A stretch of 15,578 nt of DNA from positions 1-15,578 of the forward strand of contig CANBTK010000003.1 in NCBI GenBank assembly GCA_947372365.1. Reading direction: 5' to 3'. The notes beneath the pieces were generated by a model. That model saw only the letters and a program-made list of their open reading frames with translations. It had not been told where the DNA came from and did not search any database. Positions 6,118-13,563 of the stretch are shown here, in pieces (positions within the stretch are counted from its first letter, which is position 1; the number at the start of each line of letters is the position of its first letter). The position numbers were made by a program, and so were the translations under genes. Origin of the DNA: Flavipsychrobacter stenotrophus (GTDB taxonomy: Bacteria; Bacteroidota; Bacteroidia; Chitinophagales; Chitinophagaceae).

Positions 6118-7632
6118 TTATTTAAACCTGGCTGCAGCAGAATAGGGAGAAACAAGCACCTGGTAGCGCTTGTTGTTATAAGGCTGAAAATCAGATAGTT
6201 TTATAAGGGAGTACCAGCCGGCACGGCCGTTGCAGGCAGTGGCATGGTGTGGGGCAGGGCCATCGGCGCTGGCATTGGTGCTTACTACGTAAAGCAGCCC
6301 GTTAATATCATCAACCGTAATGCCATGGGGCTGGTAAAAATCACCGTCAATACGCTGCACCTCAAGGGTATTATAGTTAATAGCGTAAACCGAGCCCTTC
6401 ATGCCGGGGTTAGGGCTGTTATCCTCCATGCAGGTAACAAAAATATTGGGACTGGTGCGCGATATGGCCATTTCCTGTGGGAAGGTGCCCACGGGGATAG
6501 TGGCGATAACAGAATCTTTATGCGCATCCAGCACCTTTACCTGGTTAGTGCCCTGGCAGGTAACAAAGTAGCGCGAAAAATCGGGCACCATCAATATCTC
6601 ATGCGGGTTAGGCGAGGCCGAGGTAGATGAGGTGCTGGCTACGGGCGGGTTGCCGTCCAGGCTTATCTGTTTTAGCTTGAGCTGGTTGGCTGAGAAACGG
6701 TATATCACATTGCCGTACTGGGCTGTAATAAAAAACGTATCAAAAGCCACGGTTGATGTAATGCCATGAGGGTACACCAGCGAATTGCCGCCGCCCAGCG
6801 AATGGGTAACATTCATGCCTGCGGTTTTTACATAACCTAGTATGCCATCGGCCTGCCAGCTGCTGGTAACAAGGGCAGTATCGGCCGGCGCAAGGTATAA
6901 GATGTTCCATGAGCCATTAAAGCGCAGGCTGCCCACATTGGCAGCTGCCACTACCTGGTCGGTTTTAGTATCAATTTTCTGTACGTAACTACCCGCCAGG
7001 AAGCTTACATAGGCGTAACTGCCATCGCTGGCTACGCGGGTGCAGTGCGGGCTTTCTATCTGGGCGCTGTTAGTGCCTATAGGCAGGTAGCGCATTACCA
7101 GGTGGCTCTGCCCGTCTATTACGCCCATCTGGTCGCAGCCCTGCTGGGTAATATAAATCTTCTGCCTGCCTTCGGCATTCGATGCGAAAGCTATTTTGCC
7201 ATCCTTGCCGGGTGCTCCATTGGCAATCCATGTTTTCAGCGTTTCATACTCCGCCTTCGTAAGCGGCGTTGCAGGTGTTGATGATGTAGTGTAGGGCATG
7301 GTTGGCGTGGCCACCACACCCTGCGAAGAGTCGGTATTTACAAAATAGAGCAGCGGGCTGAATTGTGGGCTAAAGGGTACCACTATTGCGCCGTTGTTGC
7401 TGCCCTCAAAAAGGTGCTCCCAGGTATCCAGCCGCACATTGTTGGCGTTAGTGTAGCTGGCGGCATTATGGCAGCCGGCAGTGGCGCATTTGGCCACAAG
7501 TATATTGGCGATTTCCTGCGGGTAATTGCCATCGGGTACCGTATTGTTGGTGTGTGCTTTGTGCACACAGGATGAGATAGGTGCCACTGCCAGCGCAGCA
7601 GCTAAAGATAGGATGGTGAATGCCCGTTTCAT
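6118..7632 (-). CDS. Lipoprotein with cytochrome c domain and YVTN/YncE-type beta-propeller
   Basis: The 504-residue protein begins with a signal peptide ending in a lipobox-like ISSC (Cys22), so it is probably a lipid-anchored envelope protein. Residues about 37-145 look like a planctomycete-type cytochrome c domain: the heme motif is C-ATAG-CH (Cys49, Cys54, His55), a CX4CH spacing, and Met112 in PTMPY is a candidate axial ligand. The segment TPLTKAEYETLKTWIANGAP is typical of the end of that domain. The rest is a seven-bladed propeller of YncE type, with blades such as NQVKVLDAHKDSVIATIPVGTFPQ (split: repeat core DSVIATIPVG) and SPNIFVTCMEDN. Propellers fused to c-type heme domains may serve in electron transfer or substrate binding at the envelope. 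No partner gene is adjacent. Specific role unknown. Confidence 0.85.
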   Translation of the reverse strand: MKRAFTILSLAAALAVAPISSCVHKAHTNNTVPDGNYPQEIANILVAKCATAGCHNAASYTNANNVRLDTWEHLFEGSNNGAIVVPFSPQFSPLLYFVNTDSSQGVVATPTMPYTTSSTPATPLTKAEYETLKTWIANGAPGKDGKIAFASNAEGRQKIYITQQGCDQMGVIDGQSHLVMRYLPIGTNSAQIESPHCTRVASDGSYAYVSFLAGSYVQKIDTKTDQVVAAANVGSLRFNGSWNILYLAPADTALVTSSWQADGILGYVKTAGMNVTHSLGGGNSLVYPHGITSTVAFDTFFITAQYGNVIYRFSANQLKLKQISLDGNPPVASTSSTSASPNPHEILMVPDFSRYFVTCQGTNQVKVLDAHKDSVIATIPVGTFPQEMAISRTSPNIFVTCMEDNSPNPGMKGSVYAINYNTLEVQRIDGDFYQPHGITVDDINGLLYVVSTNASADGPAPHHATACNGRAGWYSLIKLSDFQPYNNKRYQVLVSPYSAAARFK

Positions 7633-7784
7633 GAATGTGAAGTTAAGGAAAAAAGAGGCTACAAGCAGTTATAGGCAACCACAACAGCCAGGTGTTTACG
7701 GCCGGGTGCGGCACTTAAAAGGGAAAAGGTTATATTTACAATTCAATACTTATTCACCATTGCAGTACAATTGTAACCCCTGAT

Positions 7785-8663
7785 ATGTTAGTAGCCATAT
7801 ACAACCGCACCTTCGATAAACTGGATATACCCGTACTCCTGCACATAATAAAGCTGCTTGACGACAATAAGCTGCAGTTAATATTTTATAAGGAATTTTA
7901 TGAAAGGCTGCAGCCCATCTATGCCAGCGCCAATACGCCCCGGTTTTTTACAAGTAAGAAAGACCTGCCTCCGCAAACCGATATGCTTTTCAGCCTGGGG
8001 GGCGATGGCACCATGCTCGATGCCATCACCTTTGTAGGCAATACCGGCATACCGCTTATAGGCATTAACCTGGGCCGCCTTGGCTTCCTGGCAGCCATAT
8101 CGGAGGAGGAAGTAGCAGGGGCAATACAATCGCTGGTGAGGGGTTCTTACACGCTGGAAAAGCGCACCCTCATACACCTGGATTCCAGCATACCATTGTT
8201 TAATGGTTCGCCATTTGCGCTGAACGAATTTACCATACACCGCCAGGATACCTCATCTATGATAAAGGTGCATACCTACCTGAACGGCGAATTTCTGAAT
8301 ACTTACTGGGCCGATGGCCTTATTGTGGCTACACCTACCGGCTCCACCGGCTACTCGCTCAGTTGTGGCGGGCCAGTGGTATTCCCGCAAACGTCCAGTT
8401 TTGTTATAACGCCAGTAGCGCCGCACAACCTTAACACCCGCCCCATTGTAGTGCCTGACGACAATGTTATCTCGTTTGAAATAGAAGGGCGGTCCGACCA
8501 GTTTCTGTGTACACTCGATGCCCGTACCGAAACTATCCGTAACAGTGTGCAGCTTGCTGTGAAAAAGGAGAACTTTACTATTTCGCTGGTGCGGCCTGAT
8601 GAGCACAACTTCCTGAATACCATACGGCAGAAGCTGTATTGGGGTATTGATAAGCGCAACTAA
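7785..8663 (+). CDS. nadK: NAD kinase
   Basis: ATP-dependent NAD kinase makes NADP from NAD in the cytoplasm and is normally essential. The 292-residue protein has the full family signature: GGDGTML (Gly72-Leu78), the NE motif (Asn147, Glu148), and the glycine-rich DGLIVATPTGSTGYSLSCGGP block (residues 177-197). Length is normal for bacterial NadK. The start at 7785 is directly before LVAIYNRT, the first beta-strand of the Rossmann-like domain, so little could be trimmed. A TATATTTA box at 7731-7738 is a possible -7 element but has no TTG at the right distance. The gene is divergent from the cytochrome/propeller gene, with 152 bases between, and ends at a good terminator (8670-8700). Confidence 0.97.
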   Translation: MLVAIYNRTFDKLDIPVLLHIIKLLDDNKLQLIFYKEFYERLQPIYASANTPRFFTSKKDLPPQTDMLFSLGGDGTMLDAITFVGNTGIPLIGINLGRLGFLAAISEEEVAGAIQSLVRGSYTLEKRTLIHLDSSIPLFNGSPFALNEFTIHRQDTSSMIKVHTYLNGEFLNTYWADGLIVATPTGSTGYSLSCGGPVVFPQTSSFVITPVAPHNLNTRPIVVPDDNVISFEIEGRSDQFLCTLDARTETIRNSVQLAVKKENFTISLVRPDEHNFLNTIRQKLYWGIDKRN

Positions 8664-8669
8664 AATGCT

Positions 8670-8700
8670 GGTGCCCCCATACAATAATTGGCGCCTTTTT
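8670..8700 (+). terminator. Rho-independent terminator of nadK
   Basis: GGTGCC (8670-8675) pairs with GGCGCC (8690-8695) with one G-T wobble; loop of 14 bases; then TTTTT (8696-8700). It lies seven bases after the nadK stop. Confidence 0.6.
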
Positions 8701-8750
8701 GTGTTAATAATAAATAAATTAGCAGAATATCAATTTTAAAGATTGGAACA

Positions 8751-10988
8751 ATGAAAAAATATAGGCCAACCCTGCTTTTATTGCTCATATTGTGTGGCCA
8801 TGGTGCTAATGCCCAAAGCCTTTGGTCGCCTGTGCGTGAGGCGGCTCAAAAAAGCGCCCTGCCGCAAAGCGTAAAGCAAGGCCTGGTTTACAAGCTTGAC
8901 GAGCCAGCTATGAAGGCGATGGCATTTAGTTTTCAGGCATCGCCAACTGAGGGGCAAACAATAGAATTGCCGTTGCCCGATGGCACTATGAAAATATTTA
9001 AAGTGTGGGCGGGTAATTTGCTGCCGCCAGCACTGGCCGCTAAATACCCCGGAATACGCACATTTACCGCAGAGGCTGTGGGTGAGCCTGCCATTACTGC
9101 CAAGCTTGACTGGACGGAATATGGCTTTCATGCATTGGTATTTAACGGCGGCAATACTGCCCTCATTGACCCCACGGGCGATGGTAGTACTGCAACGTAT
9201 GTAGTGCGCTATAAGAAAGATGAATACAGGGCCCCGGCCGATAGGATGCAATGCCTGGCACCAGGCCACGGGCAAGTGGGCGATGCGGTTTCGGCTGCAT
9301 GGAAACAGGCCGGCAAAATTGTAAACGGCTACCAGTTGCGCACCTACAGGCTGGCGCTTACCTGCAACCACCAGTATGCACAAAAGGTTACGGGGGCAAA
9401 AATGCCCACCAAAGCACAGGTGCTGAGCAAGATGGCGACCACCATGAACAGGGTGAATGGCATTTACGAGCGGGAGCTGTCTGTTACTATGGCTTTTGTG
9501 GCCACCGAAGACACACTTATTTTTAATGATTCTACCCGCGATGCGTTTGGGGCTATCAATGACAACCCCACGGCGCTTATAGGCCTTAACCAGGTCTACT
9601 GCGACTCGTTTGTTGGCAATGCCAATTATGATATTGGCCATGTGTTCAGCACCAACGACGGCGGTTTGTCGCAGGTAGCTGTTGTGTGCAGCAAAGGCTC
9701 GAAAGCACAAAGCGTAACAGGGAGCAAATCGCCCATGGGCGATGGCTTTGATGTGGACTATGTAGCCCATGAAATGGGCCACGAGTTTGGGTCAGACCAT
9801 ACGTTTAATAATTCCACCAATGGCAGTTGTGCCGGGAATGCCGACCCACTCTATGCCTATGAGCCGGGCAGTGGCTCTACCATAATGGCTTATGCAGGCA
9901 TTTGCAGACCCGATGATTTGCAGCCCCACAGCGATGCTTATTTCTGTGCATCCAGCCTGCAGCAGATTTATACCTTTATTACTGCCGCCGGTAATACCTG
10001 CCCGGTAAAAACAGGCACTGCCAACAAGCCGGTAAGCATGCCTGATTTCTCTTACTTCTATACCATCCCATTCCTTACACCGTTTGAGCTGGAAGCCCCT
10101 GCGGCAGGCGATTCGGTGAGCAGCAGCGCCCTCACTTATTGCTGGGAGCAGGCCGACCTTGGCGATTTTGGCCGTTCGCTGACCAACACATCGGCACATG
10201 GGCCGCTGTTCCGTTCATTTTACCCCGATGCTTCGCCGCTGAGGGTGTTCCCTAAGATGAACAAAGTCTTCGGTGCCATACTCGATGATTCTGGCAATGA
10301 AAATGCTGAAGGCGAGAAAATACCCAATGTGGCGCGTACCCTTAATTTTAAGCTCACGCTCCGTAATATTTACAATGGCCATGGCTGTTTCCTGTACCCC
10401 GATGACAGCATACACCTCGATGTTATTAATACCGGCAGGGGCTTCACCGTTACCAGCCAGGGCAAAGAAGGCATATTGTACCTGGGCCAGAGTGTGCAGT
10501 CAGTAACCTGGGATGTGGCACAAACTACCGCAGCACCCATTAACGCCAGCAGGGTAGATATTTATATGACCGCCGATAGTGGCAGGACCTGGCCTTACTT
10601 CCTGGGTAATTTCCCTAACAACGGCTCTGCAATAGTTACGCTGCCTAACCCGCCTACAACTATTGAAAAGGCACGCATTAAAGTAAAGGGATCAGGCAAT
10701 GTGTTCTTTAATGTGAACAGGAACGATTTTGCGGTACTTAATTACCCCGATAGCCTTGGAGAGATAAAGATCTTCCCGATACCCGCCCACCACGAGCTGA
10801 ACATCGTTACCGGCAACAAGGGCACGGTGCAGGCAGTTATATTTGACGTTGCGGGCCGCAAAATGTGGCGTGGCGAAGTAGATGGCATTGCTACGCTGGA
10901 TGTAGCCTACTGGCCACGGGCTATGTACCTCATAAAGCTGATAGACGTAAGGGGGCATACCACAGTAAGGAAAATAGTGCTGGACTAG
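8751..10988 (+). CDS. Secreted reprolysin-like zinc metalloprotease with T9SS sorting domain
   Basis: The 745-residue protein starts with a signal peptide (cleavage about Ala21/Gln22). A pro-region covers roughly residues 23-195. The catalytic domain carries the zinc site HEMGHEFGSDH (His340, Glu341, His344, His350) and a Met-turn TIMAY (Met379), which places it among metzincins of the M12B/reprolysin-like group. A beta-sandwich region follows. The last ~78 residues (IKIFPIPAHHELNIV ... MYLIKLIDVRGHTTVRKIVLD, abbreviated) are a type A T9SS sorting domain, so the enzyme crosses the outer membrane through the type IX system and is attached to the surface or released. Substrate is probably protein. 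It follows nadK by 87 bases, but a terminator lies between, so it is likely transcribed alone; no clear promoter was found. Confidence 0.92.
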   Translation: MKKYRPTLLLLLILCGHGANAQSLWSPVREAAQKSALPQSVKQGLVYKLDEPAMKAMAFSFQASPTEGQTIELPLPDGTMKIFKVWAGNLLPPALAAKYPGIRTFTAEAVGEPAITAKLDWTEYGFHALVFNGGNTALIDPTGDGSTATYVVRYKKDEYRAPADRMQCLAPGHGQVGDAVSAAWKQAGKIVNGYQLRTYRLALTCNHQYAQKVTGAKMPTKAQVLSKMATTMNRVNGIYERELSVTMAFVATEDTLIFNDSTRDAFGAINDNPTALIGLNQVYCDSFVGNANYDIGHVFSTNDGGLSQVAVVCSKGSKAQSVTGSKSPMGDGFDVDYVAHEMGHEFGSDHTFNNSTNGSCAGNADPLYAYEPGSGSTIMAYAGICRPDDLQPHSDAYFCASSLQQIYTFITAAGNTCPVKTGTANKPVSMPDFSYFYTIPFLTPFELEAPAAGDSVSSSALTYCWEQADLGDFGRSLTNTSAHGPLFRSFYPDASPLRVFPKMNKVFGAILDDSGNENAEGEKIPNVARTLNFKLTLRNIYNGHGCFLYPDDSIHLDVINTGRGFTVTSQGKEGILYLGQSVQSVTWDVAQTTAAPINASRVDIYMTADSGRTWPYFLGNFPNNGSAIVTLPNPPTTIEKARIKVKGSGNVFFNVNRNDFAVLNYPDSLGEIKIFPIPAHHELNIVTGNKGTVQAVIFDVAGRKMWRGEVDGIATLDVAYWPRAMYLIKLIDVRGHTTVRKIVLD

Positions 10989-11057
10989 TTTAATGCCCTG
11001 TCGCAGCCTATTGCTTCCATTTATACCACTATTCGCCCCCGATATGAATACTATTAC

Positions 11058-11065
11058 TAAATTTG
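11058..11065 (+). promoter_or_regulatory. -7 box directly before the glycosyltransferase start
   Basis: TAAATTTG is a perfect TAnnTTTG box ending five bases before the ATG at 11071. The start of transcription would fall at or next to the A of ATG, giving a leaderless or nearly leaderless mRNA. There is no TTG at 17-21 bases upstream (TTC at 11032-11034, spacing 23), so the -33 element is weak. Confidence 0.5.
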
Positions 11066-11070
11066 TATAA

Positions 11071-11994
11071 ATGGATTCCCCGATAAAGATTTCAGCGGTG
11101 CTTTGTTCCTACAACAGGGCAAGGTTTATTATAAAAGCAATAGAGAGCATTTTTAATCAGGATTTTGATAAAAGCCTGTACGAAGTAATTGTTGTAGATA
11201 ATAACAGCACAGAAGATGTGCTGGGCGTGCTGGAGGCTTATAAGCAAGCGCACCCCGGCTATAACTTCAAGTATTTTACCGAGATGCAGCAGGGTGTTGC
11301 ACATGCCCGTACCCGCTGTGTAAAAGAAGCCAAGGGCGAAATAGTTGCGTTCCTTGACGATGACTCTGAAGCGCAGCCCGGCTGGCTGGCATCAATAGCC
11401 GGTTTTTTTGACGAGCACCCCGAAACCTATTCGCTGGGGGGTAAAATTGTCCCTTACTTCCTTACCGATATACCCGATTGGTATTCCAAATATTTCTTTG
11501 GGCTGGTTGGTAATTTTGACCTGGGGCCTAAGGTAAAGCAGCTCACCAAAGAGCGCTACCCATGTGGCGCCAATATGGCTTTCCGCAGGAAAGTATTTGA
11601 CGAGATAGGCTATTTTAATGCGCTGCTGGGCCGCAGTGGCACAGGCCTGCTGGCTACCGAAGAAAAAGATATTTATAAAAGGGTATTGGCTGCCGGGCAC
11701 GATGTGTATTACCTGCCACATGTATGGGTAAAGCATGCCGTAGAAGCCAATAAGTTTAATGCCGACTATGTAAAGCGCCACAGCCGTGGCATAGGTGGCG
11801 GCGAGCGCCTGCGCCTGCAGGGCCAGAACCTGGCACTTGCCAAAAAATTTGTGGAATACATACTGAAGTGGGGCTATGCCATAGCCTATGGCTTCGGTTT
11901 TTTAGCCCGCGGCCAATGGAGCAAATTCGTAATGCTGGAACGCTTCCGCTGGTGGGTAATAGAAGGCTTTGTAAACCCGAAAGGGGCAAGTTAA
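11071..11994 (+). CDS. Family 2 glycosyltransferase (GT-A fold)
   Basis: The 307-residue protein transfers a sugar from a nucleotide-sugar donor to a polysaccharide, lipid or protein acceptor. The N-terminal GT-A domain shows ISAVLCSYNRARFI (donor-binding start), VVDNNS (Asp43), and the metal-binding DDD at 96-98 in FLDDDSEA. GANMAFRRKVFDEIG and the EEKD motif (197-200) supply the acceptor side and probable catalytic base. The C-terminus has an amphipathic or membrane-touching stretch (YILKWGYAIAYGFGF). Start at 11071 is the only ATG before the first beta-strand. The last ten codons lie in a 31-bp sequence repeated at 12637-12667 after the toxin gene, so this gene's 3' end appears to have been the target of an insertion that left its protein end (NPKGAS) unchanged. 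No other glycan genes are in the window. Confidence 0.92.
   Translation: MDSPIKISAVLCSYNRARFIIKAIESIFNQDFDKSLYEVIVVDNNSTEDVLGVLEAYKQAHPGYNFKYFTEMQQGVAHARTRCVKEAKGEIVAFLDDDSEAQPGWLASIAGFFDEHPETYSLGGKIVPYFLTDIPDWYSKYFFGLVGNFDLGPKVKQLTKERYPCGANMAFRRKVFDEIGYFNALLGRSGTGLLATEEKDIYKRVLAAGHDVYYLPHVWVKHAVEANKFNADYVKRHSRGIGGGERLRLQGQNLALAKKFVEYILKWGYAIAYGFGFLARGQWSKFVMLERFRWWVIEGFVNPKGAS
11958..11988 (+). repeat. 31-bp direct repeat, left copy (inside the glycosyltransferase gene)
   Basis: Starts AATAGAAGGCTTTG and ends CGAAAGGGGCA; identical over all 31 bases to 12637-12667, with the match ending sharply on both sides. It encodes the end of the glycosyltransferase (EGFVNPKGA), followed by AGT TAA. 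Confidence 0.95.
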
Positions 11995-12031
11995 ATGTGC
12001 TTTGGCGGATTGCCCGTAGCCGCCAGCATGG

Positions 12032-12054
12032 TTGGTTAAAACCAATGCCTTTTT
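12032..12054 (+). terminator. Possible terminator between glycosyltransferase and antitoxin
   Basis: TTGGT (12032-12036) pairs with ACCAA (12041-12045) around a four-base loop, and TTTTT (12050-12054) follows after four bases. The T run also supplies the -33 TTG of the antitoxin promoter. Stem is short, so efficiency is uncertain. An upstream GGCGG/CCGCC pairing (about 12004-12025) may add structure. Confidence 0.4.
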
Positions 12055-12083
12055 GATAAATACCGCCGGAATACTTAAATTTG
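12053..12083 (+). promoter_or_regulatory. Promoter of the toxin-antitoxin operon
   Basis: TTG (12053-12055), 20 bases, TAAATTTG (12076-12083): a full match to the Bacteroidota consensus. Transcription should start near 12089, about 15 bases before the antitoxin ATG. It gives the cassette its own expression, independent of the glycosyltransferase. Confidence 0.7.
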
Positions 12084-12103
12084 GATAAGGAAAACCTTTT
12101 TTT

Positions 12104-12343
12104 ATGCCTGTGCAATATGTTTCAGACACCTTTGGGCAAACAACAGGTGTACTTATTTCGATAGATGACTGGAACCAGTTAAGAAGGCGGCATCCCGATG
12201 TGGACGAAATAGAAGGCGGCTTGCCACAATGGCAAAAGGATGTAATAGACGAGCGCATGTTACTTTTAAAGCAGCATCCTGAGCAAGTAACTTCGCTCGA
12301 AGATTTCTTGGCTGAACTGGAAAGCGATGGCGAAGGGATTTAG
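12104..12343 (+). CDS. Antitoxin of a ParE/RelE-type toxin-antitoxin module
   Basis: The 79-residue, acidic protein has two parts. Residues 1-30 (MPVQYVSDTFGQTTGVLISI, then DDWNQL) resemble the N-terminal strand-helix of Phd/YefM-like antitoxins common in Bacteroidota. Residues 41-73 (PQWQKDVIDERMLLLKQHPE, then SLEDFLAELE) resemble the addiction-module component family (PF09720), which wraps the toxin. It would neutralise the toxin encoded immediately downstream and probably repress the shared promoter at 12053-12083. The genes overlap by 17 bases, so they are coupled, antitoxin first, as in most type II modules. No Shine-Dalgarno is visible; a T7 run precedes the ATG, as expected in this phylum. 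The exact antitoxin family is less certain than its role. Confidence 0.85.
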   Translation: MPVQYVSDTFGQTTGVLISIDDWNQLRRRHPDVDEIEGGLPQWQKDVIDERMLLLKQHPEQVTSLEDFLAELESDGEGI

Positions 12344-12620
12344 GACTGTTTTACAAAATCAGAGTAAAATAGATGCATTTTCCGCCCGGTCGTGGTATAA
12401 CCAACAACAAAAGGGGTTAGGGGCGAGGTTCTCCAAAGATTTGAAAAATACTTTGTTGCGCATTGCAGCAACCCCACATGCATTTTCGGTAAGGTATGCC
12501 GGTAACAGGAAAGCCAGCCTTGACGTATTTCCTTACGGAGTTTTTTTCATTGTTGAAGAGGCCTCGCACACCATTTACATAACAGCTATCAAGCATAACG
12601 CCCGAGATATCGTTTTTTGA
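12327..12620 (+). CDS. ParE/RelE-superfamily toxin
   Basis: The 97-residue basic protein matches the ParE group of type II toxins: AFSARSWYNQQQKGLGARF (helical hairpin, residues 17-35), LLRIAATPHAF (43-53), a conserved Arg (Arg61), FPYGVFF (68-74), and IKHNARD (88-94) at the C-terminus. ParE proteins poison DNA gyrase and RelE proteins cut mRNA on the ribosome. The LG-F and FPY-V-F patterns favour the ParE side, but the target cannot be assigned from sequence. Its start lies inside the antitoxin gene (17-base overlap), and no better in-frame ATG exists before the first helix. It looks intact. The gene ends 16 bases before the right-hand 31-bp repeat. Confidence 0.9.
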   Translation: MAKGFRTVLQNQSKIDAFSARSWYNQQQKGLGARFSKDLKNTLLRIAATPHAFSVRYAGNRKASLDVFPYGVFFIVEEASHTIYITAIKHNARDIVF

Positions 12621-12636
12621 AGTGCGGCAGCCGAGC

Positions 12637-12667
12637 AATAGAAGGCTTTGTAAACCCGAAAGGGGCA
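12637..12667 (+). repeat. 31-bp direct repeat, right copy (after the toxin gene)
   Basis: Identical to 11958-11988. It is followed by TCA TAA, so read in the glycosyltransferase frame it gives the same final residues (NPKGAS, stop). The strong terminator at 12677-12708 starts nine bases after the repeat, which suggests this is the original gene end. Confidence 0.95.
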
Positions 12668-12675
12668 TCATAAAA

Positions 12676-12709
12676 TAAAAGTGCAGCGGCCAAAACCGCT
12701 GCACTTTTA
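12676..12709. terminator. Strong bidirectional terminator
   Basis: TAAAAGTGCAGCGG (12676-12689) and CCGCTGCACTTTTA (12696-12709) are perfect complements, a 14-bp stem with loop CCAAAA. Four T on the right and four A on the left make it usable from both sides. It separates the toxin-antitoxin operon (plus) from the dehydrogenase gene (minus), which end on either side of it. Confidence 0.9.
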
Positions 12710-12742
12710 GTATCATCTTATTCATACCGCAGGGTAGCCCAC

Positions 12743-13504
12743 CTACAGCATTTGCCCGCCTGAAACCTCTATGCGCTGTGCATTTACCCAGCGGGCATCA
12801 TCGGTACATAAAAAGGCTACTACCCCGCCAATATCGTCGGGCAAGCCCACGCGGCCCAGCGCTGTGGCTGATGCTACGAAAGCATTGAGTTGTGCATTAT
12901 CGCGCACGGCACCACCGCCAAAATCTGTTTCTATAGCGCCGGGAGCCACTATATTTACCCTTATGCCCCTGCTACCCAGTTCCTTAGCCATGTATTTGGT
13001 CAGGGTTTCCATAGCCCCATTCATAGCTGCATATGCGGCATAGCCGGGTAGTGAAAAGCGTGCCAGCCCCGTGGATATATTCACGATGCCGCCGCCATCG
13101 GCTATAACAGGCAGCGCCTTCTGGGTAAGGAAGAAAGGCCCCTTAAAATGAATGTCAGATAATGTATCGAATTGCTCTTCTGTGGTTTCGGCAAATGAAG
13201 CGTGCACGCCAACGCCCGCATTGTTAATCAGGAAGTCAATTTTATCTGCCCCGAATGTAGTTTGAAGCGTAGCCGTAAGTGTGCTGATGAATGCATCAAA
13301 GCTGTTGCTGTCGCCTACGTTCAGTTGCAGGGCTGCGGCTGTTTGCCCCATGTTGTTTATTTCTGCTACTACCGCCTGCGCTTCTTCCGCTTTGCTGTTG
13401 TACGTAAGTATTACATTAATGCCTTTTTTAGCCAGGCTTATCGCCATGTTTTTGCCCAGCCCGCGGCTGCCGCCTGTTACGAGCGCTATTTTGTTTTGTG
13501 CCAT
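12743..13504 (-). CDS. Short-chain dehydrogenase/reductase-like protein with Asn at the catalytic Lys
   Basis: The 253-residue protein is a classical SDR in length and fold. It has the NAD(P)-binding TGGSRGLG (residues 10-17), NNAG (94-97), NIST before the active site (Ser144/Thr145), Tyr158, the PGAIETDF segment (188-195) and the C-terminal SGGQML. The catalytic YxxxK motif reads Y-AAM-N: position 162 is Asn (codon AAT), where Lys is expected, in the context GYAAYAAMNGAMETLTKYM. Without this Lys most SDRs lose nearly all activity. The rest of the gene is intact and not frameshifted. Substrate cannot be predicted; close relatives are often called 3-oxoacyl-ACP reductase-like. It is preceded by a promoter with probable AraC-type sites and by an AraC regulator gene on the same strand, 77 bases upstream. 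Confidence 0.9.
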   Translation of the reverse strand: MAQNKIALVTGGSRGLGKNMAISLAKKGINVILTYNSKAEEAQAVVAEINNMGQTAAALQLNVGDSNSFDAFISTLTATLQTTFGADKIDFLINNAGVGVHASFAETTEEQFDTLSDIHFKGPFFLTQKALPVIADGGGIVNISTGLARFSLPGYAAYAAMNGAMETLTKYMAKELGSRGIRVNIVAPGAIETDFGGGAVRDNAQLNAFVASATALGRVGLPDDIGGVVAFLCTDDARWVNAQRIEVSGGQML

Positions 13505-13535
13505 TTGTTGATGTTTTAAGGTATTTTGAATAGTG

Positions 13536-13563
13536 CAAAGCTACAGCCAGAAGTAGCTACCAA
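13536..13563 (-). promoter_or_regulatory. Promoter of the short-chain dehydrogenase gene
   Basis: On the minus strand TTG (plus 13561-13563), 17 bases, then TAGCTTTG (plus 13536-13543), a perfect -7 box. The start of transcription falls about 25 bases before the ATG at 13504. An inverted repeat AGCTAC-N8-GTAGCT (plus 13539-13558) fills the spacer and touches the -7 box. Confidence 0.7.

Larger units (their letters stand above)
11958..12667. mobile_element. Putative toxin-antitoxin cassette inserted in a glycosyltransferase 3' end
   Basis: A 679-bp unit carrying a hairpin, a promoter and a two-gene toxin-antitoxin operon is bounded by two identical 31-bp direct repeats (11958-11988 and 12637-12667). 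The repeat is coding sequence of the glycosyltransferase. The ancestral order was probably gene end (right copy) then the strong terminator at 12677-12708. No transposase, integrase or terminal inverted repeats are present. Unequal recombination after a local duplication, or a non-autonomous cassette moved by an enzyme from elsewhere, are both possible. Repeats are seen; mobility is inferred. Confidence 0.45.

Noticed and set aside
8778..9782. Minus-strand open frame of 334 codons
   Set aside because: It lies opposite the metalloprotease, whose catalytic motifs and sorting domain are clear. It is rich in Cys, His and Arg in the way of antisense shadows.
12087..12103. AAGG/CCTT hairpin with T run just before the antitoxin start as a terminator or attenuator
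   Set aside because: The stem is only four pairs with a four-base loop; too weak to claim function.
11958..12667. 31-bp repeats as target-site duplication of a normal insertion sequence
   Set aside because: There is no transposase or terminal inverted repeat, and 31 bp is long for a target duplication; the repeats also end at a gene tail.
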